The translations under genes and the position numbers were made by a program. Below the pieces are notes generated by a model, which saw only the letters and a program-made list of their open reading frames with translations, searched no databases and was not told where the DNA came from. A stretch of DNA of 64,000 bases from Capnocytophaga periodontitidis (GTDB lineage: Bacteria > Bacteroidota > Bacteroidia > Flavobacteriales > Flavobacteriaceae), in the NCBI RefSeq assembly GCF_016126015.1, contig NZ_JAEFDB010000007.1:1-64000 (forward strand). The letters run 5' to 3'. Shown here piece by piece: positions 42,861 through 52,761 of the stretch; the stretch's first letter is position 1; every line of letters begins with the position of its first letter.

Positions 42861-42936
42861 GGGCGATTTGCTAATCAGGCGATTTGCCAATCGCCCCTAC
42901 AATGTGAGTGAAAGCGATTGATTACTAAGGTAATCA
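42861..42936. repeat. composite palindromic repeat inside the PUL
   Basis: A GGCGATT/AATCGCC hairpin (42878-42895) overlaps a second copy of GGGCGATTTGC. A TGATTAC-TAAG-GTAATCA hairpin follows at 42919-42936. Similar words recur in similar order at 61750-61840. Confidence 0.7.
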
Positions 42937-42950
42937 GGACAGCTTTATTA

Positions 42951-44210
42951 CTAATTTTCTGTTTCTAAGATTTCAGCAGGGAATTTTACATTCTCTTTCC
43001 ATTCTACCGTAGGGGTAAAGGTAGCTTCATCAATATCTTTTACGAATTGATCGCCATCTTGTATTCCTGTATTACTATATGAAGTACCTTTTCTATAGAT
43101 TGTGGTATTGTTGTACTTACTCATATCTTTAAATCCGTCTTTTTTGGTGATAGGCAAGTAGACTACTAAACCTTTGCTATCTGGGTCGACAGGTAGATAT
43201 AGACCATCTGCGATTTCGGCATCAGTAAGGACTCTGTTCCACAATCTAAACTCGCGGAAATAACGATTCGCAGAATAAGAGGTTTGGGTATTTTCGATAT
43301 TGATACGCATACCAGGAGATACTTTTAAACTAGGGCGTTGGTAGGTTTTAACCAATTTGCCATTGATGTAGAGTTTAAGGAAAGAATCCTTGTAAGTAAA
43401 AGTGATTTGCACCCATTTTTTTATAGCAATATCAGAAGTTTCTGCCCAGTCGTCAGGGCTGTCACCACCACCGTTTTTCACTTGTATTTTACCAGCATCT
43501 ATACGGGTATAAGGTAACATTTCGCCTTGGAAAAGTGACATATTTACATTGGTATTATTATAGGAGTGAAATTCTTCAAACAAGAACATACCTTGTATGG
43601 TAAACTCATCACTTCCTTGTATATTATCAGCTACTTTTACTCCTAAAGCATAACCTTGTTTAATTTTGGCTACTGAAGTTTTAAATGGACGACTAAGGCT
43701 TACCACCACATCTTTATTAGAAAGAATAGGTAAAGAAGCAGAGACAATACGCAATGGAATAGCATATTTTACGCCCATAGGGAAATTATTCTCATTTAAA
43801 GGGCGTACTTTTACTCCTACTTGTACAGCGGTTTGCCCAGGTTTTAGAGTAATATTCAAACTACCGTTTGTAGATTTATTGGCAGTATTACCTTCTTCAT
43901 ACAATTCGTATTCAGAGGCGGGCAACATTTTGTAATTAGTGGTGTTTTTCTCGTTGTATTCAGGGAAAAAATCGGTAGCGGCAATGGTGATGGTTTCATT
44001 GCGGTCTCTGAGGTTAGACATACGGATTTCAAACTTAGTGCTACCCGATTCAGTAGACTTGGCAAAGCTCACATTGACATTATTGTCGTTCATATACACC
44101 GCTGAAAGGTTTCCGAGACTGTTACTATTGTCGTTGTCTAACTTTTCTTGGCAAGCGGTGAGCCCTAAGAAAAGGGCTACACTTGCTAATTTTATGATTG
44201 TATTTTTCAT
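42951..44210 (-). CDS. DUF1735/LamG-type surface lipoprotein
   Basis: A 419-residue lipoprotein (lipobox LGLTAC, then QEKLDNDN). An N-terminal DUF1735-like domain (about 30-160, with RMSNLRDRNETITIAATDFF) is joined to a concanavalin A-like/LamG domain (about 175-370, with WVQITFTYKDSFLKLYINGK and NRYFREFRLWNRVLTDAEIA). LamG-type domains bind glycans or proteins, so it may hold the glycoprotein substrate next to the GH18 enzyme, whose gene lies 12 bp upstream. PULs with GH18 endoglycosidases in Bacteroides carry similar proteins. Confidence 0.87.
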   Translation of the reverse strand: MKNTIIKLASVALFLGLTACQEKLDNDNSNSLGNLSAVYMNDNNVNVSFAKSTESGSTKFEIRMSNLRDRNETITIAATDFFPEYNEKNTTNYKMLPASEYELYEEGNTANKSTNGSLNITLKPGQTAVQVGVKVRPLNENNFPMGVKYAIPLRIVSASLPILSNKDVVVSLSRPFKTSVAKIKQGYALGVKVADNIQGSDEFTIQGMFLFEEFHSYNNTNVNMSLFQGEMLPYTRIDAGKIQVKNGGGDSPDDWAETSDIAIKKWVQITFTYKDSFLKLYINGKLVKTYQRPSLKVSPGMRINIENTQTSYSANRYFREFRLWNRVLTDAEIADGLYLPVDPDSKGLVVYLPITKKDGFKDMSKYNNTTIYRKGTSYSNTGIQDGDQFVKDIDEATFTPTVEWKENVKFPAEILETEN

Positions 44211-44222
44211 TGTAATAATTTT

Positions 44223-45605
44223 TTAAGGGAGAATGATTGTAGGTTCCATTTCTTTATATCCTGAGTAATCAGGGCGAGGGTTAGCGATGCGGATTGCTTC
44301 ACGAGTCCAAGCGTAGTGCAAATACTTACGAGTAATATTATTATCTTGGAGATATTTTTTAAAGAAAGCATCACTTTCATTGGTTACAGCATAATCACTT
44401 TGTCCGTGATAAGCACCTAAGCCCCATACTTTTCCTTCTCTCACGGCTTTACCTTTACCTATCATCACGCGGAAATTACCTGCTTGATAGTTAGCAGAAG
44501 TAGAGTTGTAGTAAGGACCTCCTAACATTGGAGGTTGAGAACCAGAAAGATTTACACCATCGTGTGGATAATCTTGCATAAAGTGTTTATCGAAATAAAT
44601 AGCGAAAGCATTACCACTTAGTATGGGTGTTTGGGAATTTGAGCCAAAGATAGGTGCGACACCACAAGGTACATCGGCACAGAAATAGTAACGTTTGGTA
44701 AGATAGTTAGCAGGTAGATAAGGTTTGAACTCATCTATATATTCTTTTTCTTTAGGGTGATAGCCAGCGGTAGAGGCATCAAACAAAGCTTTTAAATTAG
44801 CTTCACGTTCAGCTTGAGTTTTTACAGCATGATCTGTGCCTACGGGGCCAAAATATTTAGCCATTTCTTTTACAAACTTAGCAATATTTTCGTAGTTATT
44901 GTCAGAAATCATTAAAGGCGTACCTTCTTTAGTTACAGATCCGTGGTCGCCACAAGTTTCCCAGTCAACATCATAGCCATCAAAATCCATAGCGATGATA
45001 TAGCGCGCTAACTCACGAGCATAAATAGCTGGCCATTGGTCATAGTTAGCAGGATAAGGGTATTTGTTGTGGAAATTTTGGTAACCAGATATTTTGCCAT
45101 CTTTGGTAGCGGGTAAGCCTAAACCTACGCCTGGTGTTTGCCAGCACATTAAAATTGAGCTTCCTTTTTTATGGAAAATCTCAATATCTTTTTTGTGGTT
45201 AGGGGTTAGGGTTTCAGGGCGCATATTGGTACCTCCCCAGATAGAGATAGCTACTACTGAGTCGGGAACTGCTTGTAACCAGCCACGTGCTATACCTTTT
45301 ACAGGTTGCCAAGTAGGTCCATCAAACCAAAAATATACCATAGGCACCTGACCGCCAGCTTCACCTGTATTGATCCACGCTTTTTGTTTGTACTCGCGGA
45401 GCTGAGCCCAATAGGCTTCAAGAGCTTTTTTGTTCTCTTCAGTGCGTTCAGCTTCAGCGAGCCATTTAGCAGCGTCTCTTTTGTTCTTTAAGTCCTCTAA
45501 TGCCGCTCTTTCAAAATCTTCAGCATTCGACTCTGTTTCTGTCCACTTACTACAGCTTGTAAGTCCGATAGTAAGGGCTAATAGTGTGTATACAAATTTT
45601 TTCAT
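44223..45605 (-). CDS. GH18 endo-beta-N-acetylglucosaminidase lipoprotein
   Basis: A 460-residue lipoprotein (MKKFVYTLLALTIGLTSC, then SKWTETE). The catalytic motif DGxDxDxE is present as FDGYDVDWETCG, near residue 222; its Glu is the acid/base of substrate-assisted GH18 hydrolysis. Length and layout match EndoF/EndoBT/GpdG-type enzymes that cut between the two core GlcNAc residues of N-glycans, not chitinases. Placed third after susC and susD, it should act at the cell surface and release glycans for import. Specificity (high-mannose or complex type) is not visible from motifs. It is probably the key enzyme of this locus. Confidence 0.9.
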   Translation of the reverse strand: MKKFVYTLLALTIGLTSCSKWTETESNAEDFERAALEDLKNKRDAAKWLAEAERTEENKKALEAYWAQLREYKQKAWINTGEAGGQVPMVYFWFDGPTWQPVKGIARGWLQAVPDSVVAISIWGGTNMRPETLTPNHKKDIEIFHKKGSSILMCWQTPGVGLGLPATKDGKISGYQNFHNKYPYPANYDQWPAIYARELARYIIAMDFDGYDVDWETCGDHGSVTKEGTPLMISDNNYENIAKFVKEMAKYFGPVGTDHAVKTQAEREANLKALFDASTAGYHPKEKEYIDEFKPYLPANYLTKRYYFCADVPCGVAPIFGSNSQTPILSGNAFAIYFDKHFMQDYPHDGVNLSGSQPPMLGGPYYNSTSANYQAGNFRVMIGKGKAVREGKVWGLGAYHGQSDYAVTNESDAFFKKYLQDNNITRKYLHYAWTREAIRIANPRPDYSGYKEMEPTIILP

Positions 45606-45623
45606 CGTATTTTACTTTTAAAT

Positions 45624-47282
45624 TTATTTAGATTTTTTGTCCCACCATACGTTAGTAGCGGCGTTATCAGCACCACCTAAGAGGCTTTGAGCAGCTGTAA
45701 CGTTTTCTCTGTTTTGTTTAAATTCATTTTCAGGGAATGGGAAGCGGCGCATACCGAAATCTTTACCAGAAGCAGGGATGTTTTGCGCTCCTACATTGGT
45801 TCTGTTTAAAGCAGCTGTAAACATACGAGGGTATCCAGTACGACGCCATTCACTCCAAGACTCGAAACCATTAGGATAGTTAGCGAGGTATTTTTGAGTG
45901 ATAATTTGCTCTAAGTGGTCTTCAGTACTACCGCTGGAGAGCCATTTTTTATCGATAGTGCTCGCTGCATTGATATTGTAAGCAGAGTTTTTAGGGTCGG
46001 CATAGTTAGCGGGTTGAGCGCTACTATTGTAATAGCTTTGAGCTTGAGCGGCAGTTAAACCATTTTCGACGAAAGATATTTCAATACCTTTTTTGTACAA
46101 ATTTTCGGCAGTATCGTTAGTATACCATCCTATCAAAGCAGCTTCGGCGAGTAGGAATTGCACTTCGGAAGCACGCAACCAATAGGTAGGAGTTGCATTT
46201 ACTACAGTAGGTACTGAGAAATTTTTGTAGGTTGTTTCATCGGTGGTAGGGTCGATACCAGAGCGCACGGCATAGAAATCGGAGGTATGGGTATCGGCAG
46301 TTGCTTTGGTAAAGTATTTAGCCATACGAGGGTCGTTATATCCTTTTAGATAAGAATAGATAGTTGCGCCCATTTTAAGCTCACCATAACCTAACATAGT
46401 TACCAAGGAATGGTCGAAAATATATTTACTAGATGTTACTAACTTACCAGCTTGAGAATCGTCTTCAATAAGTCCCCCTGCATTAGTAGTAGCTTTAGTT
46501 ACATATTGTTGAGCGAGCGCTTGGTCGGCATAGCGCACACGCATTGCTAAACGCAACATCAATGAATTGGCTAAGCGTATCCATTTAGCTGTATCACCTT
46601 GGTACACAGGGTCAAAACTTTCTAACACTTTGTTGTTAGCCCCGTATTGGTTGAGTATGGTTACTGCATCGTCTAATTCTTTTAAGAAAGATTTATAGAC
46701 TTTTTCTTGGCTATCGTATTTAGCTTTGATTTTACCAGGTTCCATATCGCTATAAGGGATAGGGCCAAAGAGGTCGGTAGCACGGTGTATAGCCATTATT
46801 TTTACAATTTGCGCTAAAGAAAAAGCCGCTTGGCTTGTTAAATCTTTAGGGGAGTACACCAATTTACCATTTACAGTTTGGACATTGTGCAAGCGGTTTT
46901 TAATCTCAAAATAAGGGTTCATCACCTTAGTAATGAGTGTGGAGAAAGTACCATTGGCACGGAAGTCGGACACATAGTAACTGGTTTGGTTATTACCATT
47001 ATCCCATTTGTTACGCCCTGGAGAGAAATAACCTACCCAGTTATCAGTACTCATATTTTGTACTACTTGATAGTCGTTAGCAGGGTCAACACCTACTCCT
47101 GTAGGGATCGGGCGTTGTACCAACTCGGCGAAATATCCACCAGAGGCATAGCCACCACGATTGATATCTTCATCGGTAGGTTGTGTTTTATTAGTATTTA
47201 CATCGGCAAAATCTTTAGTACAAGCGCCGAGTAATATACCTGATAATGCTACAACTGCTATATTTTTATTGAATATTTTCAT
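45624..47282 (-). CDS. SusD/RagB-family glycan-binding lipoprotein
   Basis: A 552-residue outer-membrane lipoprotein (lipobox LLGAC, then TKDFADVNTNKTQPTDED). The helical TPR-like core is typical: FSLAQIVKIMAIHRATDLFG, then PIPYSDME, WIRLANSLMLRLAMRVRY, and the C-terminal YPNGFESWSEWRRTGYPRMF. It belongs to the SusD-like group with the YPNGFESWSEWRRTGYP ending and forms the lid of the SusC barrel, catching released glycan. It is encoded 18 bp after susC, the usual pairing. Confidence 0.93.
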   Translation of the reverse strand: MKIFNKNIAVVALSGILLGACTKDFADVNTNKTQPTDEDINRGGYASGGYFAELVQRPIPTGVGVDPANDYQVVQNMSTDNWVGYFSPGRNKWDNGNNQTSYYVSDFRANGTFSTLITKVMNPYFEIKNRLHNVQTVNGKLVYSPKDLTSQAAFSLAQIVKIMAIHRATDLFGPIPYSDMEPGKIKAKYDSQEKVYKSFLKELDDAVTILNQYGANNKVLESFDPVYQGDTAKWIRLANSLMLRLAMRVRYADQALAQQYVTKATTNAGGLIEDDSQAGKLVTSSKYIFDHSLVTMLGYGELKMGATIYSYLKGYNDPRMAKYFTKATADTHTSDFYAVRSGIDPTTDETTYKNFSVPTVVNATPTYWLRASEVQFLLAEAALIGWYTNDTAENLYKKGIEISFVENGLTAAQAQSYYNSSAQPANYADPKNSAYNINAASTIDKKWLSSGSTEDHLEQIITQKYLANYPNGFESWSEWRRTGYPRMFTAALNRTNVGAQNIPASGKDFGMRRFPFPENEFKQNRENVTAAQSLLGGADNAATNVWWDKKSK

Positions 47283-47300
47283 TGTTTTGTTGTTTTAGAA

Positions 47301-50300
47301 TTAGAATTTAATTTTCAAGCTCGCACCGTAAGTAGCTGCACTTGGAGTCATAAAGAACTCAGTAGTAGCATAGGTACCTACACCATAAGTAAGTTGAGGG
47401 TCGAAAGGAGCTTTGTTGTAAATCATCCAAAGGTTAGTACCAATGGCACCAATCGTTACGCTTTTTACTTTATCCCAGAAGTGTTTGCCATCTATAGTAT
47501 AGTTGAGAGATACTTCTTGGAGGCGTACATTAGTAGCGTCGTAAGAGTAATAACCAGGGAGGTCTTTAATGGTATTGTAGTATTTTTGAGCGTCGTATTT
47601 TTTACCGTTCACTACTACCCCACGGTTATCACGAGCATCGGCAGAAGCTTTTGATACTCCGTAGGCATCGAGCATAGGTTGTGTACCTGCTAAAACGATA
47701 CCTCCAAAGCTACCGTTGAACAAGAAGCTCAAATCGATACCTTTATAAGAAAGGGTGTTGCGCCATCCCATTTGGAAATCGGGGGTAGAACGTCCTAATT
47801 TTACTTCTTGAGTTTTATCAAATTTGTATTGAGAAGCTTCTTCGATAAGATCTCCGTTTACATCGCGGAGCAATACACCTCTTACTACAACATCGGACAT
47901 ACTACCTCCTTCGCGCAATACAGTGCTACCTTTGCGCACTTCGGTAATATCGAATAATTCACCAGTGAAAGGATTGCGGTAACCGCGAACTAATTCTTTT
48001 ATTTCGTTTATGTTACGAGAATAGGTAAGGGTAGAATTCCAGTTGAGTTCTTTGTTAAAGAATTCTTTGTTGTAGTTCACTGACAACTCAATACCGCGGT
48101 TTTCAACGTTACCTGCTTGCAAATAGAAAGAAGAGTAGATAGAAGAAGCGGATAATTGTTGTTCAAAGAATTGATTGTAAGTATTAGACTTGTACAAAGT
48201 CAAATCTACTGACAAGCTATTATCAAACAATTTGGTGTTTAAACCAGCTTCCCAAGAAGTAGTGCGTTCCGCTTTAAATTCTGGATAAGGATATACTTTA
48301 TTAGTTTTCAAGCCATCGGCAGTAAGGTTGTGGGTAATGGTACCTGGGGTGATACCTGTTTTGCTGATAGGAGAACCTACCTCAGTATATGAACCACGTA
48401 CTTTCAAATAATTGATAAACTCAGGCAATTTTGCCATTTGAGAAATCACTGCTGAAAGCCCTACAGAAGGATAGAAGAATGAAGGTTCGGCAGAGTTTAC
48501 TAATTGAGAAGACCAGTCATTACGACCTGTAGCAGAGAGGTATAACATACCTTTATAGCCAAGTTCGGCACTTGCAAATACCGCTACGTTTTTAGCGCGA
48601 GAATAACTCTGACCTGAGCCTCCTCGTTGAGGGTCGAAGTTAGTTGTTGAGAAGAGGTTAGGCAAACGGAACAACACGCCTCTTGCCGAAAGACCAGTGC
48701 TATAACGGTCGTTATAACTTGAACCGACGTTAGCTGTTAAAGAGAATTTTTCGCCAAAGTTTTTATTGACGTTAAACATTATATCGGCATAAGTTTGCTC
48801 ATCTTTAGTTTGGGTATTAGCATAAGAACCGTTGTTGTTAGGCCCCCATTCAGTTTTCCAACCGATTAAGAAGTTGGTAGTGCTGGCATATAGTTTTTCT
48901 TCAGCAGTACCGTAGTCGTTATCTAAACGCACACGCCCTGTAATGTTCAACCAATCGAGGATATCGTATTTCAAAGAAGCCGACATCATATAGCGTTTCT
49001 TGTTGTTCAAGAAGAGTTCGCGGTTCGCTACCCAATAAGGGTTTTCGGAGAAGTAACTGTCAACTCTATCAGAATAAGGTTGATATCTTTCATAAATACC
49101 TCTTGAAGGGTTGTAGCGTTCATAAGCTTGTACATCGCGATAATCCATACTGCGTGGCATTAAATACAAGCCTACTAAGGGGTTGAAATAACCACCTCCC
49201 GCCATCATATTACGGCTACCTTGGCGGATAAAGTTACCACTTACATCTAAGTGCAATTTATCTTTAGCAAAATTAGCAGTATTGCGCACCCCAACGTTGT
49301 AACGATAGTAAGCGTTATTAGGGATGAGACCTTCGGCATTGGTTTGTGCAGCAGATACAAAAGTTTGGTTTTGAGCATTCCCTGTAGAGAAGGTAATAGA
49401 GTTCATAAAGTTTGTACCTGTATTGAAGAATTTACGAGGTTCGAAAGTAGAAGGTGTTGCTAATTTAGCACCCCAACTTTTATCACCATTGCTACCATAA
49501 GTATTTTGGAATTCAGGTAATAATATAGGAGTCATCAACTCTACACTGCTGGATAGGTTCACTTCAGTTTTACCTTCTTTACCTTTTTTAGTGTTGATAA
49601 GGATTACCCCGTTAGCGGCTTCACTACCGTACAAAGCTGCTGCCGAAGGACCTGTAAGTACGTTGATACTTTCGATATCCTCAGGGTTGATATCTGAAAT
49701 ACCTTCTCCTCCACCTGGACGACCGAAGTTATTACCTCCACCATCACTTTGTTTGTTGAAGAGTGGTACCCCATCAATTACATAGAGCACACCGTTATTA
49801 CCGTCCAATGATTTGAGACCGCGCATTACCACTTTGGTAGATCCACCTACCCCAGAAGAGCTGCGCTGGATGTTTACCCCAGCTACTTTACCATTGAGGC
49901 TATTTACCACGTTCACGTCTTTCACCTTAGTAAGTTCTTCAGATTTCACTTGTTGTACGTTATAACTCAAGGCTTTTTCTTGGCGTTTGATACCCAAAGC
50001 GGTTACCACTACCCCACCGAGTTGTAATGCTTCTTCTTGCATCACTATATTAAGGGTGAGATGCCCTTTAGATTGAGTTACTTTTTTCTGCTGAGTAGCA
50101 TACCCTAATGAGATGAACTCAAGGGTCTCATTTGCATTTGCTTGAATTTCATACTTCCCATCAAAGTCGGTAGAAACTCCACGTGTTGTACCTTTAATGA
50201 CAACACTCACACTTGGCAGTGGCATTCCATCACCGCCAGTAACTGTACCAGTTACTTTCGTTTGTGCCATTAGCGCACCGCTAAACAATGCAAAAACGAA

Positions 50301-50327
50301 AATCAGCATTGATATTTTTACTTTCAT
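47301..50327 (-). CDS. SusC/RagA-family TonB-dependent transporter
   Basis: A 1008-residue outer-membrane receptor. A signal peptide (MKVKISMLIFVFALFSGALM) is followed by a carboxypeptidase-like regulatory domain (about 23-110, VTGTVTGGDGMPLPSVSVVI) and the plug with the family signature VVMRGLKSLDGNNGVLYVID and INPEDIESINVLTGPSAAAL. The rest is a 22-strand barrel ending in an aromatic-hydrophobic strand (AATYGASLKIKF). It imports oligosaccharides with energy from TonB. It is the first gene of the PUL operon, with a full consensus promoter upstream and no ECF sigma or HTCS regulator beside it. Confidence 0.94.
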   Translation of the reverse strand: MKVKISMLIFVFALFSGALMAQTKVTGTVTGGDGMPLPSVSVVIKGTTRGVSTDFDGKYEIQANANETLEFISLGYATQQKKVTQSKGHLTLNIVMQEEALQLGGVVVTALGIKRQEKALSYNVQQVKSEELTKVKDVNVVNSLNGKVAGVNIQRSSSGVGGSTKVVMRGLKSLDGNNGVLYVIDGVPLFNKQSDGGGNNFGRPGGGEGISDINPEDIESINVLTGPSAAALYGSEAANGVILINTKKGKEGKTEVNLSSSVELMTPILLPEFQNTYGSNGDKSWGAKLATPSTFEPRKFFNTGTNFMNSITFSTGNAQNQTFVSAAQTNAEGLIPNNAYYRYNVGVRNTANFAKDKLHLDVSGNFIRQGSRNMMAGGGYFNPLVGLYLMPRSMDYRDVQAYERYNPSRGIYERYQPYSDRVDSYFSENPYWVANRELFLNNKKRYMMSASLKYDILDWLNITGRVRLDNDYGTAEEKLYASTTNFLIGWKTEWGPNNNGSYANTQTKDEQTYADIMFNVNKNFGEKFSLTANVGSSYNDRYSTGLSARGVLFRLPNLFSTTNFDPQRGGSGQSYSRAKNVAVFASAELGYKGMLYLSATGRNDWSSQLVNSAEPSFFYPSVGLSAVISQMAKLPEFINYLKVRGSYTEVGSPISKTGITPGTITHNLTADGLKTNKVYPYPEFKAERTTSWEAGLNTKLFDNSLSVDLTLYKSNTYNQFFEQQLSASSIYSSFYLQAGNVENRGIELSVNYNKEFFNKELNWNSTLTYSRNINEIKELVRGYRNPFTGELFDITEVRKGSTVLREGGSMSDVVVRGVLLRDVNGDLIEEASQYKFDKTQEVKLGRSTPDFQMGWRNTLSYKGIDLSFLFNGSFGGIVLAGTQPMLDAYGVSKASADARDNRGVVVNGKKYDAQKYYNTIKDLPGYYSYDATNVRLQEVSLNYTIDGKHFWDKVKSVTIGAIGTNLWMIYNKAPFDPQLTYGVGTYATTEFFMTPSAATYGASLKIKF

Positions 50328-50356
50328 TACTTTATTGAAATAAATTAATTTTGGGG

Positions 50357-50387
50357 CAAAGTTATGAATACATTAACATAATGCAAA
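50357..50387 (-). promoter_or_regulatory. promoter of the PUL operon
   Basis: Minus-strand TTTG, 19 bases, TAACTTTG: full consensus, 30 bases before the susC start. Confidence 0.75.
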
Positions 50388-50760
50388 TTTTTGGGACAAT
50401 ATTTTTTTCGTTTTTTATATATTTTCTTTTTAAAATATGTAGTAGTTTGATAATCAAACGAAATTAAATAAGATTATTTTTTATTTTATTCACTTTCTAA
50501 ATTTGCAAATTTTAACTGTAAAAAAAATGAATATTGAATTATTTTTCCACTTTTTACCAAATTAAAATCATTAAAACATCAGATTTAAGATATTATTTTT
50601 ACTAAAAATGAAGTTTAGGTTAATTTATTGTTAAAATTAAAGTAATGAAGTTTTACAAGGGTATTTGAGACAAAAACAATCTTTCGATATTTTTTAAAAT
50701 ATTTTAATAACTATTCGTCTTACGTATATGAATAATATAAAAATAACAAACTAAAATTAC
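50388..50760. other. AT-rich divergent regulatory gap
   Basis: No gene is supported in this stretch between susC and the response regulator. It is rich in A and T runs and may hold regulator sites for both operons, but I see no clear inverted or direct operator repeat. Confidence 0.5.
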
Positions 50761-50771
50761 TAATTGACAAA

Positions 50772-50802
50772 TTGCTTAATTAACTAATTATCTTTATCTT
50801 TG
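50772..50802 (+). promoter_or_regulatory. promoter of the two-component operon
   Basis: TTG, 20 bases, TATCTTTG, only 7 bases before the start codon. The -33 box lies in a four-unit octamer array at 50761-50792 (TAATTGAC, AAATTGCT and variants). Confidence 0.65.
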
Positions 50803-50809
50803 CCCCCGT

Positions 50810-51481
50810 ATGAAAATATTGATAATAGAAGACGAAAAAGAACTGCGTCTTACCCTGCGACAGTTTCTTGAAGAAGAGCATTTTTTAGTAGAAACAGCGA
50901 AAGATTACACTTCTGGTCTTTCTAAACTCGCTGATTACGACTACGACTGTATACTGTTGGACATTATGTTGCCCAACGGCAGTGGTATGCAGCTCTTAGA
51001 CGAGCTGAAAGCGATGAAAAAGAACCACTCGGTACTCATTATATCGGCGAAAGACTCGGTGGAAGACAAGGTGTTAGGACTTGAAAAAGGAGCTGACGAC
51101 TATCTGGCAAAACCGTTTCACCTGGCAGAACTCTTGGCTCGGATAAAATCGATTATACGACGAAAAAACCAACAAGGTGAAGAGGTGATTCATCTTAAAA
51201 ACGTACGTCTTTTCCCGGAAACACGTACTGTGAAGGTAGGTGAGGAGACTCTGACTCTCAATCGCAAGGAATACGACTTATTATACTACTTTATGATTCG
51301 TCCTGATCGATTGGTAGAGAAAATGACACTCGCTGAAGCTGTGTGGGGTGACTATATAGACCAGGTAGACAGCCTTGATTTTATCTATTCACAAATAAAA
51401 AATCTCCGTAAAAAACTTAAAACTGCTGAAGCTGAAATAGATTTACAGGCGGTTTACGGCATTGGTTACAAATTGGTATAA
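50810..51481 (+). CDS. OmpR-family response regulator
   Basis: A 223-residue two-domain regulator. The receiver has the acidic pair E7/D8, phospho-acceptor Asp51 in CILLDIMLP, Ser79 and Lys101 in LAKPF. The C-terminal winged helix (from about 128) has TLNRKEYDLLYYFMIRPDRL and ends QAVYGIGYKLV. Once phosphorylated by the kinase encoded 2 bp downstream, it should bind DNA as a dimer. It diverges from the PUL, which makes PUL control possible, but PULs are usually controlled by HTCS or sigma/anti-sigma systems, so this link is only a guess. Confidence 0.92.
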   Translation: MKILIIEDEKELRLTLRQFLEEEHFLVETAKDYTSGLSKLADYDYDCILLDIMLPNGSGMQLLDELKAMKKNHSVLIISAKDSVEDKVLGLEKGADDYLAKPFHLAELLARIKSIIRRKNQQGEEVIHLKNVRLFPETRTVKVGEETLTLNRKEYDLLYYFMIRPDRLVEKMTLAEAVWGDYIDQVDSLDFIYSQIKNLRKKLKTAEAEIDLQAVYGIGYKLV

Positions 51482-51483
51482 GG

Positions 51484-52761
51484 ATGAAAATATCATTGAA
51501 AAACTACACTCTGCGCTACCTTACACTCGCCTTCTTAGTGATTTTGGCGGTGTGGGCAGTTGTATTCTACGCTTATATTTTAGATGAAGTGTACGACAAT
51601 ATAGACGATGGACTTAAGGATAAAAAGACGCTTATTATCCAAAATATCCTCCGCCACCCCGAACTATTGCAAGTGAATGAGTTTGGTATAGAGGATTTTA
51701 GGGTCTATCCTTCACAAGAAGATTTTTCTGACCGCAATATCTTTAGCAATGCATTTTTCTATATGCCTTTTGACGATGAAGATGAGCCTTATAGGGTGCT
51801 AAAAACAGGGTTCTACGACCACGATATGAACCCTTATACGCTTGAGATACGCACTTCGACAGTGGAAAAAGATGACCTACTATTCAACTTGGCGGTTGCC
51901 TTGGGGGTGCTTTATGTGGTATTAGTGATTTCGATGTACCTTATCAATCTATTAGTAATCAACAAAATATGGAAACCTTTTAAGGGAATTGTCTCTGCAA
52001 TTAGACAATATGAGGTGGGGAGTAAAACTACTCTACAACCTATCACTACTGAGGTTATAGAGTTCAACATACTGCACGACAACATCCAACAGATGTGGCA
52101 GCGTAATGAGGTGATGTTTGAGGAACAAAAGGTGTTTATTGAGAATGCTTCACACGAACTACAAACGCCCTTGGCTATCACGCTCAACAAATTGGAATTG
52201 CTCTGCAATGATTCGTCGCTGACTGAGAAGCAATTGGTGCAACTGAGTGAGGTAAAACAATCGTTGATGCGAATGACTCACCTAAACAAGTCGCTACTGA
52301 TGCTCACTCGTATAGAAAATCAACAATACAAGCAAGCAGAATATATTTCATTTCAAACTCTTACTACTGATATTATAGAAGACTTGAGTGATTTGATAGC
52401 CTTTAAATCATTGGAAGTAAACATAGAAGAAATAAGTGATTTTCAAGTAGAGATGAATCCTGATTTAGCAAGGGTGCTCGTTTCAAACTTATTGCGCAAT
52501 GCTATAAAATATACTGAAAAGGGAGGCAATATACAAATATTGATAGAAGAGAATCGTTTTCAAGTAAAAAATACTGCCAAAGATGCCATACACTTAGATC
52601 CTTCTAAGATTTTCCAACGCTTCCACAAGGGAGAGCAGGATGCTACTTCAACGGGTTTGGGTTTAGCTATAGTAAAATCGATTGCAGAGCGCTATCATTT
52701 AAAGGTGTATTACACTTTTGAGGAGGGAAGACACTGTTTTCAGGTAAGAGATAAGAGATAA
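51484..52761 (+). CDS. sensor histidine kinase
   Basis: A 425-residue membrane kinase. It has two membrane helices (about 12-32 and 138-160) flanking a sensor domain of about 105 residues outside the inner membrane. A dimerisation domain follows with the H-box ENASHELQTPLAITLNKLEL (phospho-His at 224). The HATPase domain has VSNLLRNAIKYTEKGGN as N-box and FHKGEQDATSTGLGLAIVKS as G-box. It phosphorylates the regulator encoded just upstream; the stimulus is unknown. The last residues QVRDKR and the stop are encoded by a heptamer array, with the same QVRD tail as ActCD. Confidence 0.92.
   Translation: MKISLKNYTLRYLTLAFLVILAVWAVVFYAYILDEVYDNIDDGLKDKKTLIIQNILRHPELLQVNEFGIEDFRVYPSQEDFSDRNIFSNAFFYMPFDDEDEPYRVLKTGFYDHDMNPYTLEIRTSTVEKDDLLFNLAVALGVLYVVLVISMYLINLLVINKIWKPFKGIVSAIRQYEVGSKTTLQPITTEVIEFNILHDNIQQMWQRNEVMFEEQKVFIENASHELQTPLAITLNKLELLCNDSSLTEKQLVQLSEVKQSLMRMTHLNKSLLMLTRIENQQYKQAEYISFQTLTTDIIEDLSDLIAFKSLEVNIEEISDFQVEMNPDLARVLVSNLLRNAIKYTEKGGNIQILIEENRFQVKNTAKDAIHLDPSKIFQRFHKGEQDATSTGLGLAIVKSIAERYHLKVYYTFEEGRHCFQVRDKR

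Noticed and set aside
50810-52761. The two-component pair as the PUL's dedicated regulator
   Set aside because: It diverges from susC but is an ordinary OmpR/HK pair with its own promoter; no shared operator was seen, so a link cannot be claimed.
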